From NCBI RefSeq assembly GCF_018448935.1, contig NZ_RCWC01000010.1:62001-126000 (forward strand): a stretch of DNA of 64,000 nucleotides, in the 5' to 3' direction. Below the pieces are notes generated by a model. That model was not told the DNA's origin and made no database searches. It saw nothing but the letters and a program-made list of their open reading frames with translations. The translations under genes were made by a program, and so were the position numbers. The stretch comes from Photorhabdus noenieputensis (GTDB lineage Bacteria; Pseudomonadota; Gammaproteobacteria; Enterobacterales; Enterobacteriaceae). Positions 21,619 to 30,688 of this stretch are shown in pieces (position 1 is the first letter of the stretch; every line of letters starts with the position of its first letter).

Positions 21619-22995
21619 ATGTTTACTCCAGAATTACTCTCCCCTGCCGGTTCGCTGAAAAATATGCGCTATGCTTTTGCCTATGGCGCAGACGCTGTAT
21701 ATGCTGGTCAACCACGTTACAGCCTGCGCGTTCGTAATAATGAATTTAATCACGAAAACCTGGCACTCGGCATTAAAGAAGCTCATGAGCTTGGTAAACG
21801 CTTTTACGTTGTGGTCAATATTGCTCCTCACAATGCCAAACTGAAAACTTTTATCCGTGATCTAAAACCAGTCATTGATATGGGACCAGACGCTCTCATT
21901 ATGTCTGATCCCGGACTGATCATGATGGTTCGTGAAGCTTTTCCTGACATGGAAATTCATCTTTCCGTTCAAGCTAACGCGGTTAACTGGGCAACAGTAA
22001 AATTTTGGCAACAAATGGGGCTGAGGCGGGTCATTCTTTCCCGTGAGCTTTCTCTGGATGAAATTAACGAGATTCACCAGCAGGTTCCCGATATGGAACT
22101 GGAAGTTTTCGTACATGGTGCATTGTGTATGGCCTATTCTGGCCGTTGCCTGTTGTCCGGCTACATTAATAAACGAGATCCCAATCAGGGAACCTGCACT
22201 AATGCCTGCCGTTGGGAATATCATGTCCAAGAAGGCAAAGAGGATGATATCGGCAATATTGTGCATATGCATGAACCTATACCGACAAAAAATATCGAGC
22301 CAACATTGGGAAAAGGCACACCAACAGATAAAGTATTTACGTTCGAAGAAGCAAAACGCCCTGGTGAATATATGTCAGCTTTCGAAGATGAGCATGGTAC
22401 TTATATCATGAATTCTAAGGATTTACGCGCAGTTGAGCATGTTGAGCGATTAACTAAAATGGGCGTTCACTCTTTGAAAATCGAAGGACGGACAAAATCC
22501 TTCTATTATTGTGCTCGCACAGCACAAGTTTACCGCCGAGCCATTGATGATGCCGTTGCAGGAAAACCTTTTGATCCAACTCTGCTAACAACGTTAGAAG
22601 GACTCGCTCACCGCGGCTACACCGAAGGATTTTTACGCCGTCATACTCATGATGCTTATCAGACTTATGAATACGGTTATTCGGTATCCGATACGCAACA
22701 ATTTGTTGGTGAATTTACAGGTGAACGAGTCAATGGATTAGCTGAAGTTGCTGTAAAGAATAAATTCATGATCGGAGATCATCTCGAATTAATGACGCCA
22801 TCAGGCAATATCCAGTTTACATTGGAAGCAATGCAGGATAAAAAAGGCCAACCAATGGAAGTTGCGCCTGGGGATGGGTATATTGTCTATTTACCAATGC
22901 CTAAACAAATTGATATTAATTATGCCTTATTAATACGTAATCTAAATGGTATTAATTCTCAATATGCTCAAACGAACCGAGACTCAGACAAATAA
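21619..22995 (+). CDS. trhP: tRNA 5-hydroxyuridine modification protein TrhP (YegQ), U32 family
   Basis: This 458-residue U32-family protein has an N-terminal TIM-barrel-like domain beginning ELLSPAGSLKNMRYAFAYGA. The family signature around EVFVHGALCMAYSGRCLLS (about residues 160-178) is present, and NACRW carries a further conserved cysteine of the iron-sulfur-linked U32 enzymes. In E. coli YegQ/TrhP supports prephenate-dependent hydroxylation of U34 in tRNA. It was formerly called a collagenase-like peptidase, and protease activity is not expected. It lies between yegP and the CyaR small RNA, as in E. coli. Confidence 0.93.
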   Translation: MFTPELLSPAGSLKNMRYAFAYGADAVYAGQPRYSLRVRNNEFNHENLALGIKEAHELGKRFYVVVNIAPHNAKLKTFIRDLKPVIDMGPDALIMSDPGLIMMVREAFPDMEIHLSVQANAVNWATVKFWQQMGLRRVILSRELSLDEINEIHQQVPDMELEVFVHGALCMAYSGRCLLSGYINKRDPNQGTCTNACRWEYHVQEGKEDDIGNIVHMHEPIPTKNIEPTLGKGTPTDKVFTFEEAKRPGEYMSAFEDEHGTYIMNSKDLRAVEHVERLTKMGVHSLKIEGRTKSFYYCARTAQVYRRAIDDAVAGKPFDPTLLTTLEGLAHRGYTEGFLRRHTHDAYQTYEYGYSVSDTQQFVGEFTGERVNGLAEVAVKNKFMIGDHLELMTPSGNIQFTLEAMQDKKGQPMEVAPGDGYIVYLPMPKQIDINYALLIRNLNGINSQYAQTNRDSDK

Positions 22996-23031
22996 TCATC
23001 AATATCCCCTCTTTATGATGATATATTTCTT

Positions 23032-23053
23032 TTTTTAGAAACAGATCACATCA
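23032..23053 (+). promoter_or_regulatory. Candidate CRP site of the cyaR promoter
   Basis: A perfect TCACA half site (23046-23050) faces a weaker TTAGA half (23035-23039) with the correct 6-base spacing. The centre is about 41 bases before the inferred cyaR start, the class II position. A TAGTAT -10 box lies at 23072-23077. CRP-cAMP activation of cyaR is known in E. coli. Confidence 0.6.
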
Positions 23054-23082
23054 ATACTATTTTATTTACCGTAGTATTGCTG

Positions 23083-23174
23083 GCGAAAAATAAAAAATTA
23101 AAAAAGTTTTACAGTAAGACTAGGAACCACCTCCTTGGCCGGCTCAATCTCCCTTGAGCTGGCCTTTTCTTTTT
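23083..23174 (+). ncRNA. cyaR: CyaR small regulatory RNA
   Basis: The core AGGAACCACCTCCTT (23122-23136) matches E. coli CyaR, except that E. coli continues AG and this copy GG. It is followed by the terminator stem GGCCGGCTCAA/TTGAGCTGGCC (23137-23147, 23154-23164) with the identical loop TCTCCC, and a T-rich tail. In E. coli the stem sequence differs but the loop is the same, so there is compensatory change. The 5' end GCGAAAAATAAAA resembles GCTGAAAAACATAA. It sits right after yegQ, as in E. coli. CyaR is an Hfq-dependent riboregulator acting on ompX, nadE, luxS and other mRNAs there; targets here are inferred. Confidence 0.9.
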
Positions 23175-23175
23175 T

Positions 23176-25197
23176 CCTCCCAGAAATAAAATCAACAAGT
23201 TACAAAATTCATTTACATGATTAATTAAATAGATAAATTTAACTATTAAATCGATGAATATTTATATTAATCTGTTTCTTATACCTACATCTTAATAAGA
23301 GAATATTTCTACTTATTGAAATATCACACTATCTAAAGAAATGTAATTAAAATTTTCCACTGTTCAACAATTCAGGAAACTCATCATATTTAGACCAAAT
23401 ATTATACAATTTGATAGAATTAATCAGGTGAAAATTATGAGAACAGATAATTACAATTTACTTATTGTTAAAACTATTAGTTCAACATTTAGCTGACTAT
23501 ACCAACTTAACAACCAAAAATGGATTTTGATTTATATACCCACAATATGAACAAGGGGAAAATAGCCAAACCACCCCAGAACTGATAAACAACAGCGCAG
23601 TACATGTTGCGCTCCTATAAAGATGAAATTTAATCCCACGATAGGAGCTACTCAGTAAACCAAAAAACTATAAAAACGCATTTTTACACCAGATCAACAT
23701 GAAAAATATCATCTAACAATAACATCAGGAGAAATTAGCTTAGCGAGTAACAGCAATAGACATTCAACCTTCATCTATCAAGCTCTCAACCTGTATCAAT
23801 AGATCCAATAACTTTATAAAACATCGTTTGTAAACAAGTTACTACAGAAGAAATGTAATAAGAAACTACTCTTGGCAAATGGAATAAACCGAAATGTCAC
23901 TATTGACACTAAAAACATGAGAAATTTTCCATCTGTGATAACATCAAATTATATTGATGTGTTTTCTAATCAGTTAATTAATTGATGAGTACAAGGCAAA
24001 ACTAAAAATTTAGCATAATTATTATTTTATATTATTATTACTTTTACGAAAGAATAAATAACTATATTGACTGTTGCTTACAGGATTATGTAGATAAAAA
24101 ACATTGATGCCAAAAATGGTTATTTATCATATATAATACCGCAACTTGGTTATAAATAAACTGACAAAATATAAAATTATTCACATGAATAATTAAAATC
24201 AATTAAATCTATATCAATAGAGAAATAAAAACATGAAAAAAATAACCTTACAAAATTCATGAAATAATAGAAAAACATATTATATCTTCGTGGAAAATTC
24301 ATATAATAAAATAACCAGTTTAGCTATAAAAAGAGAAAAATATAAAGAATGACTTTATTTTTCGGTTGATTAAATTAGGAAGGAAACACAATAACTCAAT
24401 ATTAATCAATGAGTTATTTATTGAAAATAATAAATCCATATTAGTTTTTTCTCTAAAAGCATCCAATAATCTTATCGATCCCATCCAACAACATTGTAAT
24501 ATTATAAATCAATAAAAAACAATAATGAAAAAATTCACTCTTGCAAAAATAAAAATCCGCCAACATAGATAAAAACCCACAATAACAAAATTATTTCTTT
24601 TTTTTGATATTAACAAAGAAAAACAGTTAAATTTATAACCTAAAATCTATAGAGATAAAAAACGCTCAAATAAATAATAAATTTTTCCAAAATTTCGCAG
24701 AAAAAATTACATATAACCAAGCCATGATAAAAACATTTAATTTTTGAATAATAGAACCCAAGAAAACATTAACAAAATCAATAAAGAAGAGCAATTTAAC
24801 TATGTTTAACTATATTTAACCACATTTAACCATATTGATATTTAAATTTATCAATACTAAATCAATATCGATGTTATAAATACAGTAAATAATTTATTCT
24901 TTATCAGTATTAAATCTCATACACCTATTTATCTTATCCTAGAAAATTGTTTGTTAGCAAACGATAAGAATTACGAGAATACATAATCCAGCACATAAAG
25001 ATCTTATGCTTTCGCCTCCATATTCCTTAAAGGAATGGTAATGTCATTTTTTCGCTAAATAGCCACTTTTCAGGTAATAAAATTCTCTTTAACCTCCCAC
25101 CTGAAGCGATCCACTACCACTTCCCTCTCAATACAACTTGTTATCCTAAAAAGGATAAATGACAATCAATAGCATCTTTTCATAACTGGAGTAAAAC
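23176..25197. other. 2-kb AT-rich region without recognisable genes
   Basis: No open frame above 60 codons and no familiar domain is visible on either strand between cyaR and fbaB. The region is very AT-rich with many A and T runs. It contains an 8-bp inverted repeat GCTCCTAT/ATAGGAGC (23611-23618, 23641-23648), next to AGCGCA/TGCGCT (23594-23599, 23608-23613), and a short 10-base periodic repeat near 24800. The last 250 bases should contain the fbaB promoter; a Cra-like half match TGAAGCGATCCA lies at 25102-25113, which is weak. Confidence 0.6.
24795..24834 (+). repeat. Four tandem 10-bp TTTAAC repeats
   Basis: TTTAAC recurs exactly every 10 bases at 24795, 24805, 24815 and 24825, separated by TATG, TATA, CACA and followed by CATA. 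This helical-phase repetition in AT-rich DNA suggests bent DNA or phased protein binding, though chance duplication is possible. Confidence 0.7.
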
Positions 25198-26247
25198 ATG
25201 ACTGATATCGCTAAGTTGTTGGGCAAAGATGCGGACAGTTTATTGCAACATCGTTGTAGTACCATTCCGAGTGAAAATCTCTATCTGCCAGGTTCCGATT
25301 TTGTTGACCGCGTAATGATCGACAATAACCGACCCAATACGGTTCTGCGCTCCATGCAAACATTGTTAAATCATGGTCGTCTTGGAGGCACTGGTTATTT
25401 ATCTATTTTGCCGGTGGATCAAGGCGTAGAACATTCTGCCGCCGCCTCTTTTGCAGCAAACCCACTCTATTTCGATCCAAAAAATATCGTTGAACTGGCT
25501 ATTGAAGCCGGCTGTAACTGTGTTGCCTCTACTTATGGCGTGTTATCCGCTGTTTCTCGTCGTTATGCTCATAAGATCCCATTTCTGGTTAAACTGAACC
25601 ACAATGAAACACTAAGCTATCCCGCTCAATATGATCAAACTTTATATGCCAGTGTTGAACAAGCATTTGAGATGGGTGCCGTTGCCGTTGGCGCAACGAT
25701 TTACTTTGGCTCTATTGAATCACGGCGTCAAATTGAGGAAATTTCAGCCGCCTTTAAACGGGCACATGAATTAGGCATGGTAACCGTATTGTGGGCCTAT
25801 CTACGTAATTCTGACTTCAAAAAAGAGGGAGTAGATTATCACTCCAGTGCGGACCTAACAGGTCAGGCTAACCATTTGGCCGTCACTATCGGTGCCGATA
25901 TCGTTAAACAGAAAATGGCCGAAAATAATGGCGGCTATACTGCAATTGGTTTTGGTCATACTGATAAACGTGTTTACACTCATTTGACTAGCGATCATCC
26001 TATCGATCTGGTCCGTTATCAGCTAGCTAACTGCTACATGGGCCGCGCCGGTATGATTAACTCAGGTGGTGCATCCGGTAATAATGATTTGAGTGACTCA
26101 GTTCGCACCGCTGTCATTAATAAACGCGCAGGCGGTATGGGGCTAATCCTCGGTCGTAAAGCGTTCAAAAAATCCATGAAAGAGGGTATTGAACTGATTA
26201 ATGCGGTTCAAGATGTCTATCTAGATAAACAAGTGACTATCGCGTAA
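25198..26247 (+). CDS. fbaB: Fructose-bisphosphate aldolase class I (DhnA type)
   Basis: FbaB cleaves fructose 1,6-bisphosphate to dihydroxyacetone phosphate and glyceraldehyde 3-phosphate by a Schiff-base mechanism, mainly in gluconeogenic growth. The 349-residue protein aligns with E. coli FbaB (350). It begins with the expected [16 protein letters not shown], has the [10 protein letters not shown] segment near residue 71, and has the Schiff-base lysine region around [19 protein letters not shown] precedes the ATG. It stands alone after the 2-kb gene desert and converges on thiD. An E. coli neighbour of yegQ in broad order, so the synteny is partly kept. Confidence 0.95.
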   Translation: MTDIAKLLGKDADSLLQHRCSTIPSENLYLPGSDFVDRVMIDNNRPNTVLRSMQTLLNHGRLGGTGYLSILPVDQGVEHSAAASFAANPLYFDPKNIVELAIEAGCNCVASTYGVLSAVSRRYAHKIPFLVKLNHNETLSYPAQYDQTLYASVEQAFEMGAVAVGATIYFGSIESRRQIEEISAAFKRAHELGMVTVLWAYLRNSDFKKEGVDYHSSADLTGQANHLAVTIGADIVKQKMAENNGGYTAIGFGHTDKRVYTHLTSDHPIDLVRYQLANCYMGRAGMINSGGASGNNDLSDSVRTAVINKRAGGMGLILGRKAFKKSMKEGIELINAVQDVYLDKQVTIA

Positions 26248-26391
26248 ATAAAGCTTGTCGCCGGTGATAATGAGTAGATAGTAAGTGTCGCTGCCAACGT
26301 TGAGTTATACTACTCTCACAGCGTAAACACCTTACTCTTCTTACTCATCATCACTTTCTCACCAAATCCCAAAAACACCAATCAGCTATTC

Positions 26392-27192
26392 TCACCACCA
26401 CTGATGAAAATGGTGCACAGGTCCAATGCCTTTTCCTACATCTAACAAGTCCGCCTGTTCTAACGCCGCCTGGAGGTATGATTTGGCAACAGGCAGGGTT
26501 GTCTGCCAATTCGAGTAACGAGGACGCAAAGCAGCCAATGCAGCGGAGAGCGTACACCCTGTACCATGTGTATGACGCGTATTGATTCTGGGCGCAGTAA
26601 AACGCCATTCTCCCTCAACAGTAAACAGCCAATCAGGGCTTTCATGTTCTGCAAGGTGCCCGCCTTTCAGTAAAACGGCTTCACATCCTAACGATAATAA
26701 TTCACGCCCTTGTTTTTGCATGTCTATTTCGGTTTTTGCTACAGAGCATTTCAATATCGCTGCGGCTTCCGGCAAATTTGGGGTAATCAACGAAACCTTC
26801 GGTAATAATCGTTCAACAACCTCGGAAACCGCTTCCGGCACGAGCAACGGATCGCCACTTTTCGCAATCATTACCGTATCCAATACAACATAAGGGACGG
26901 AATAACGACTTATTGCGTCGGCAACAACGGCAACGTTGGCTGCATTAGATAACATGCCTATCTTAGCGCTATCAATTCTGATATCTGACAACACAGATTC
27001 AAGCTGTGCCGCAACAAAAGTGGGATCGATATCATAAACAGATTGCACACCACAGGTATTTTGCGCCACAAGCGCAGTCATTACTGTAGTGCCATAAGCA
27101 CCAAGTGCAGAGAAAGTTTTTAGGTCAGCTTGAATGCCAGCACCACCACTAGGATCAGTACCGGCAATTGTCAGTGAATTAATTCTTATCAT
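26392..27192 (-). CDS. thiD: Hydroxymethylpyrimidine/phosphomethylpyrimidine kinase
   Basis: ThiD phosphorylates HMP and HMP-phosphate for thiamine diphosphate synthesis. I start at the ATG giving MIRINSLTIAGTDPSGGAG, the family N-terminus, with AAGGGG upstream; an ATG 21 bases earlier lies before that site. The 266 residues equal the E. coli length. The anion-hole motif NTRHTHGTGCTLSAALAA and the conserved LITPNLPEAA are present, as is the C-terminal GKGIGPVHHFHQWW. thiM is not adjacent; thiD is a single gene preceded by a TPP riboswitch, so it should be switched off by thiamine diphosphate. Confidence 0.96.
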   Translation of the reverse strand: MIRINSLTIAGTDPSGGAGIQADLKTFSALGAYGTTVMTALVAQNTCGVQSVYDIDPTFVAAQLESVLSDIRIDSAKIGMLSNAANVAVVADAISRYSVPYVVLDTVMIAKSGDPLLVPEAVSEVVERLLPKVSLITPNLPEAAAILKCSVAKTEIDMQKQGRELLSLGCEAVLLKGGHLAEHESPDWLFTVEGEWRFTAPRINTRHTHGTGCTLSAALAALRPRYSNWQTTLPVAKSYLQAALEQADLLDVGKGIGPVHHFHQWW

Positions 27193-27244
27193 AGTGCCCC
27201 TTCCAACCAGCAAAAGAAGAGCAAGTATCAGGAAAAGACACCAT

Positions 27245-27318
27245 GACTTCCCTACGCTGGCATTATCCAGATCAGGTATTACGGGTTCATCTCAGCTCAG
27301 TAAAGAACGCCCCGAGTC
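27245..27318 (-). promoter_or_regulatory. TPP (THI-box) riboswitch controlling thiD
   Basis: On the minus strand the sequence starts with ACTCGGGGCG, then has CTGAGATGAACCCG, TACCTGATCTGGATAATGCC and ends AGCGTAGGGAAGT. These are the P1, J, pyrimidine-sensor (CTGAGA) and pyrophosphate-sensor (CTGATCTGG...GCGTAGGGAA) parts of the TPP aptamer. It lies about 50 bases before the thiD ATG. The short distance and the AAGGGG site nearby fit translational control. Confidence 0.95.
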
Positions 27319-27439
27319 AAAACAAAAACACCCTATCAGAAAACCAACAGGGTGATATCGGTATGTCATTGTTGCCAGTAAAAAAACCAATCAGACAACA
27401 AATTTACTTCGTCAATCCAAAATGATCGACAAAAAGAAG

Positions 27440-27649
27440 TTATGCTGTAGTGACGTTTGCCGCAGAAGGACCTTTCTGACCGTCCTGAATTTCAAACTCA
27501 ACTTTTTGGCCTTCCGCCAGAGTTTTAAAACCTTCGCTCTGAATAGCGCTAAAATGTACAAACACATCTTTGCTACCATCAGCAGGAGTAATAAAACCAA
27601 AACCTTTTGATTCGTTGAACCACTTTACAGTACCAGTGATTTTTGCCAT
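27440..27649 (-). CDS. cspE: Cold-shock-like protein (CspE/CspC type)
   Basis: This 69-residue protein is a single OB-fold cold-shock domain with the RNP1 motif SKGFGFITP (about residues 14-22) and RNP2 DVFVHFSAI (about 28-36). It binds single-stranded RNA/DNA and acts as an RNA chaperone and antiterminator. The ATG at 27649 follows AAAGGA; the open frame further upstream is just 5' leader. Proximity to pagP (as in E. coli, where cspE neighbours crcA/pagP) favours CspE over CspC, but the protein sequence alone does not decide between paralogues. Confidence 0.9.
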   Translation of the reverse strand: MAKITGTVKWFNESKGFGFITPADGSKDVFVHFSAIQSEGFKTLAEGQKVEFEIQDGQKGPSAANVTTA

Positions 27650-28249
27650 TTTAAGAATTTCCTTTGGATCACTTAATTCTAATTCGCCGTTTCGGCGCAA
27701 CATAAAAACTAGAGCAAGTTACTGCTATTAACAGAACCGTATAACAGAACCGTACCTCGTTTACCCGAACGATTTATCACATATTCTTAATATGATGGCA
27801 AGCCATTTTTTATCAGCTATGGAGCTAACGCACATATTTAAAATTCTTAACAACATTATTGTTTAACATAGCTGCAAAAATTTGAAAATCCAAGGTTATC
27901 CTAATTAGCTTACAGTTTATCCACTCAACAAAACCCCACATAACATAAATAATACTAATTTATTTTGCCTATCTTATTATTAGATTTTTTATATCTATAG
28001 TATGTTCATAGAGACCAATCTCTACTGTTTGGGTGAAAGAAAAAGTCAACACATTCCCAATATTAGTCAACTAAAATATCAGTATTAAATATACCCAGTT
28101 AATACCTATCACATCTTAATATTAATTTTTCGTTTAACTTTTATTGAAAATAGCAAGAGTAGAATTCCTGAATTTAGATGTTTGTCATATTTTACGTGAT
28201 GCACAGGATCTTCCCAATTTATGTCGTCGGGAAATTGGAGCAATAAATA
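27650..28249. other. Divergent cspE/pagP intergenic region
   Basis: About 600 bases with no gene I can support. The left part is the cspE 5' leader and promoter; the right part carries the candidate PhoP-controlled promoter of pagP. Confidence 0.5.
28131..28165 (+). promoter_or_regulatory. Candidate PhoP-activated promoter of pagP
   Basis: CGTTTA (28131-28136), 5 bases, then TATTGA (28142-28147) resembles the PhoP direct repeat (T/G)GTTTA-N5-(T/G)GTTTA, matching 5/6 and 4/6. A TAGAAT -10 box begins 12 bases later (28160-28165), the spacing typical of PhoP-dependent promoters. pagP is a classical PhoP target in Salmonella, and PhoPQ is encoded in this window. Confidence 0.5.
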
Positions 28250-28873
28250 ATGAAGTTTAATTTAACCGCAGCCTATACCCTATCAGCTACTCTTTTAGTC
28301 TCATCTGGAACAGTGTTTGCAGCAACGGCAGATACCGCTAATAAGTCATTAGCAACGACTGAATCTCATACACCAATCGGTGGTAGCAACAATTCAGGTA
28401 GTTTATGGGAAAAATTCAACAATAATATCGCCCTCACTTGGGATGCACCCAACAATGAACTTTATCTGCCGGTAATTACTTGGCATAACAGACATACCTA
28501 CGATAAAGAGAAAATCGATAGATATAATGAGCGGCCTTGGGGTTTCGGCTATGGGAAATATCGTTACGACGAGGACAATGATTGGCATTCCCTTTATGCA
28601 ATGGCTTTTATGGATTCTCATAACCGTTTGGAACCGATCGTTGGCTATGGATTCCAGAAAATGTGGATACCCGGTAAGTTAGATGGTTTTCGAATGGGAA
28701 TTGGTTTCACTTTAAGCGTTACAGCTCGTCACGATTATTATTATGTCCCTATTCCACTCCCATTACCGTTATTCTCCATAGAATACGATCGGTTATCGCT
28801 GCAAGGGACATATATTCCCGGCACATATAATAATGGTAACGTCCTCTTCGCCTGGCTACGTTGGCAATGGTAA
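28250..28873 (+). CDS. pagP: Lipid A palmitoyltransferase PagP
   Basis: PagP is an outer-membrane beta-barrel enzyme that moves palmitate from phospholipids to lipid A, strengthening the outer membrane against cationic peptides. The 207-residue precursor has a signal peptide (cleavage likely after VFAA, near residue 26). An amphipathic helix region (SLWEKFNNN) follows, then barrel strands with the catalytic residues: His in ITWHNRHTYD and the Asp-Ser pair in MAFMDSHNR. It ends in the aromatic FAWLRWQW typical of barrel proteins. A low-complexity Thr/Asn/Ser stretch after the signal makes it slightly longer than the E. coli protein (186). Confidence 0.93.
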   Translation: MKFNLTAAYTLSATLLVSSGTVFAATADTANKSLATTESHTPIGGSNNSGSLWEKFNNNIALTWDAPNNELYLPVITWHNRHTYDKEKIDRYNERPWGFGYGKYRYDEDNDWHSLYAMAFMDSHNRLEPIVGYGFQKMWIPGKLDGFRMGIGFTLSVTARHDYYYVPIPLPLPLFSIEYDRLSLQGTYIPGTYNNGNVLFAWLRWQW

Positions 28874-28877
28874 CGGG

Positions 28878-28920
28878 ATAAAAAATACCAGGCTGTGTAA
28901 TATCAGCCTGGTATCTTTAT
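28878..28920. terminator. Bidirectional terminator between pagP and the permease gene
   Basis: ATACCAGGCTG (28885-28895) and CAGCCTGGTAT (28904-28914) form an 11-bp perfect stem. A run of A precedes it (T on the minus strand), and CTTTAT follows on the plus strand, so it can serve both convergent genes, best the minus-strand one. Confidence 0.85.
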
Positions 28921-28940
28921 AGCGATAACCCAGATATATG

Positions 28941-30320
28941 TTATCCCTGCTCCTGTGCTCTCATTTTATCACGGCGGGAACGAGACATTAAAAACCCGAT
29001 CCATAACACTCCCACCCAGAATGGCATCAAGATGACTGAAATACGGATGCTATCCATCATCAAAATAATGACAAGTATAAAGGCAAGGAAAGCCAGACAC
29101 AGATAATTACCGAATGGATACCAGAATGCCTTAAATGATGGCTCTATTCCCTGTTTAACTTTTTCCGCCCGGAATTTTAAATGCGCCGTACAGATCATGA
29201 CCCAATTAATCACCAACGTTGTTACCACCAGTGCCATCAATAATTCAAATGCTTTACCCGGCATTACATAATTAATCAATACACCAATGGACGTTGCCAA
29301 AGCAGACATGACAATGGCTCTGATAGGCACACCACTCTCATTAACTTTTTTCAGCATCCCAGGAGCATTGCCTTGCTTTGCTAAACCGTACAACATCCGG
29401 CTATTACAATACACACCGCTGTTATAAACGGATAGTGCGGCAGTTAGGACAACAACATTCAGAACGTTAGCCACCCAGAAACTATCCAGGTTGTGAAAAA
29501 TCATAACAAATGGGCTTTCACCTTCAACGACATTACCCCACGGATAAAGCGACAACAACACGGTCAAAGAGCCGATATAGAAAATCAATATCCTGTATAC
29601 CACCTGATTGGTGGCCTTAGGAATGCTGATACGCGGATTTTCCGCTTCTGCTGCGGTAATACCCACCAGTTCCAATCCACCAAAAGAGAACATAATCACA
29701 GCCATTGCCATGATTAGGCTGGTGATGCCATTAGGCATAAAGCCGCCATGTTGCCAAAGGTTAGTAATGCTGGCCTGAGGTCCGCCATTTCCGCTAACTA
29801 ACAAGTAAGCGCCAAACACAATCATACAAATAATAGCGGTCACTTTAATGATGGAAAACCAAAATTCTGTTTCACCATACAATCGGACATTAATTAAATT
29901 TACTGTATTGATTAAGACAAAGAAGATGGTTGCAGAAACCCAGGTTGGAATATCAGGCCACCAGTAGTGGATATACATTCCCACAGCCGTTAATTCAGCC
30001 ATACCGACCAGAGTAAACATCGCCCAGTAATTCCAACCTGATAAAAATCCGGGAAAATCCCCCCAATATTTATACGCAAAATGACTAAACGACCCCGCTA
30101 CAGGCTCCTCGACCACCATCTCTCCTAGCTGACGCATAATCAGAAATGCAATAAAGCCTGCGATAGCGTATCCTAAAATTACGGAGGGACCTGCCATTTT
30201 TATGGTTTGTGCAATACCGAGAAATAACCCAGTCCCGACAGCCCCCCCTAAAGCAATAAGTTGAATATGCCGGTTTTTTAAACCGCGTTTAAGTGTTGAC
30301 CGCTGCGATTGTCCTGCCAT
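28941..30320 (-). CDS. pheP: Aromatic amino acid permease (PheP/AroP family)
   Basis: This 459-residue APC-superfamily transporter has 12 predicted helices. Its start LKRGLKNRHIQLIALGGAVG and the EEPVAGSFSHFAYKYWG segment are shared with E. coli AroP and PheP. Regions such as GWNYWAMFTLVGMAELTA, NLINVRLYGETEFWF, PFVMIFHNLDS and YPFGNYLC are closer to PheP, so phenylalanine is the best guess; tyrosine/tryptophan uptake through an AroP-like range is the alternative. I use the ATG at 30320, which follows AGAGGAC, rather than one 18 bases upstream. A strong hairpin terminates it downstream. Phenylalanine import would feed aromatic secondary metabolism typical of Photorhabdus. Confidence 0.85.
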   Translation of the reverse strand: MAGQSQRSTLKRGLKNRHIQLIALGGAVGTGLFLGIAQTIKMAGPSVILGYAIAGFIAFLIMRQLGEMVVEEPVAGSFSHFAYKYWGDFPGFLSGWNYWAMFTLVGMAELTAVGMYIHYWWPDIPTWVSATIFFVLINTVNLINVRLYGETEFWFSIIKVTAIICMIVFGAYLLVSGNGGPQASITNLWQHGGFMPNGITSLIMAMAVIMFSFGGLELVGITAAEAENPRISIPKATNQVVYRILIFYIGSLTVLLSLYPWGNVVEGESPFVMIFHNLDSFWVANVLNVVVLTAALSVYNSGVYCNSRMLYGLAKQGNAPGMLKKVNESGVPIRAIVMSALATSIGVLINYVMPGKAFELLMALVVTTLVINWVMICTAHLKFRAEKVKQGIEPSFKAFWYPFGNYLCLAFLAFILVIILMMDSIRISVILMPFWVGVLWIGFLMSRSRRDKMRAQEQG

Positions 30321-30489
30321 CTTGTCCTCTTGATGCAACTTCTATCTTGTTATTAGTGGGAAAACAACCGCTTCCCATTATCTGCTTTATTCAAAGCAAA
30401 CAAAACACTAGCTTTAACGGGTGGATATTGAAGATATATGTTAGCACAGATATACGACGGGAAAATGGCTGATGAGTATCAGCAACTAA

Positions 30490-30633
30490 TCAGAAAGGCA
30501 GATATCGAGTCACCGAACAAATACCTGAATCAAACTTTTCCCCTTGATCACAATAGCTATCCAAAGCTAACAGGTACAAGAACAGACATATTCCAAGTAA
30601 TGCTAAGATTGCAATGGTTTTTTTTATGTCCAA
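30490..30633 (-). CDS. mgrB: PhoQ inhibitor peptide MgrB
   Basis: A 47-codon frame starting at TTG encodes a small inner-membrane protein: a short N-terminus, one transmembrane helix (about residues 6-24) and a periplasmic tail CDQGEKFDSGIC plus SVTRYLPF. It aligns with E. coli MgrB (47 residues) without gaps, and Cys16, Cys28 and Cys39 all coincide, as do CDQ, F34 and SGIC. AAGGAAA lies 6 bases before the TTG; no in-frame ATG is available, so ATG-only gene callers miss it. MgrB binds PhoQ and represses its kinase; the periplasmic cysteines make it redox-sensitive. phoPQ is 18 kb away. It is a strong match for such a short protein. Confidence 0.9.
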   Translation of the reverse strand: MDIKKTIAILALLGICLFLYLLALDSYCDQGEKFDSGICSVTRYLPF

Positions 30634-30688
30634 TTCTATTTCCTTTAAGTTCGGTTAGAACGCAATACGTTAAGAATAAAGTTGGAAA

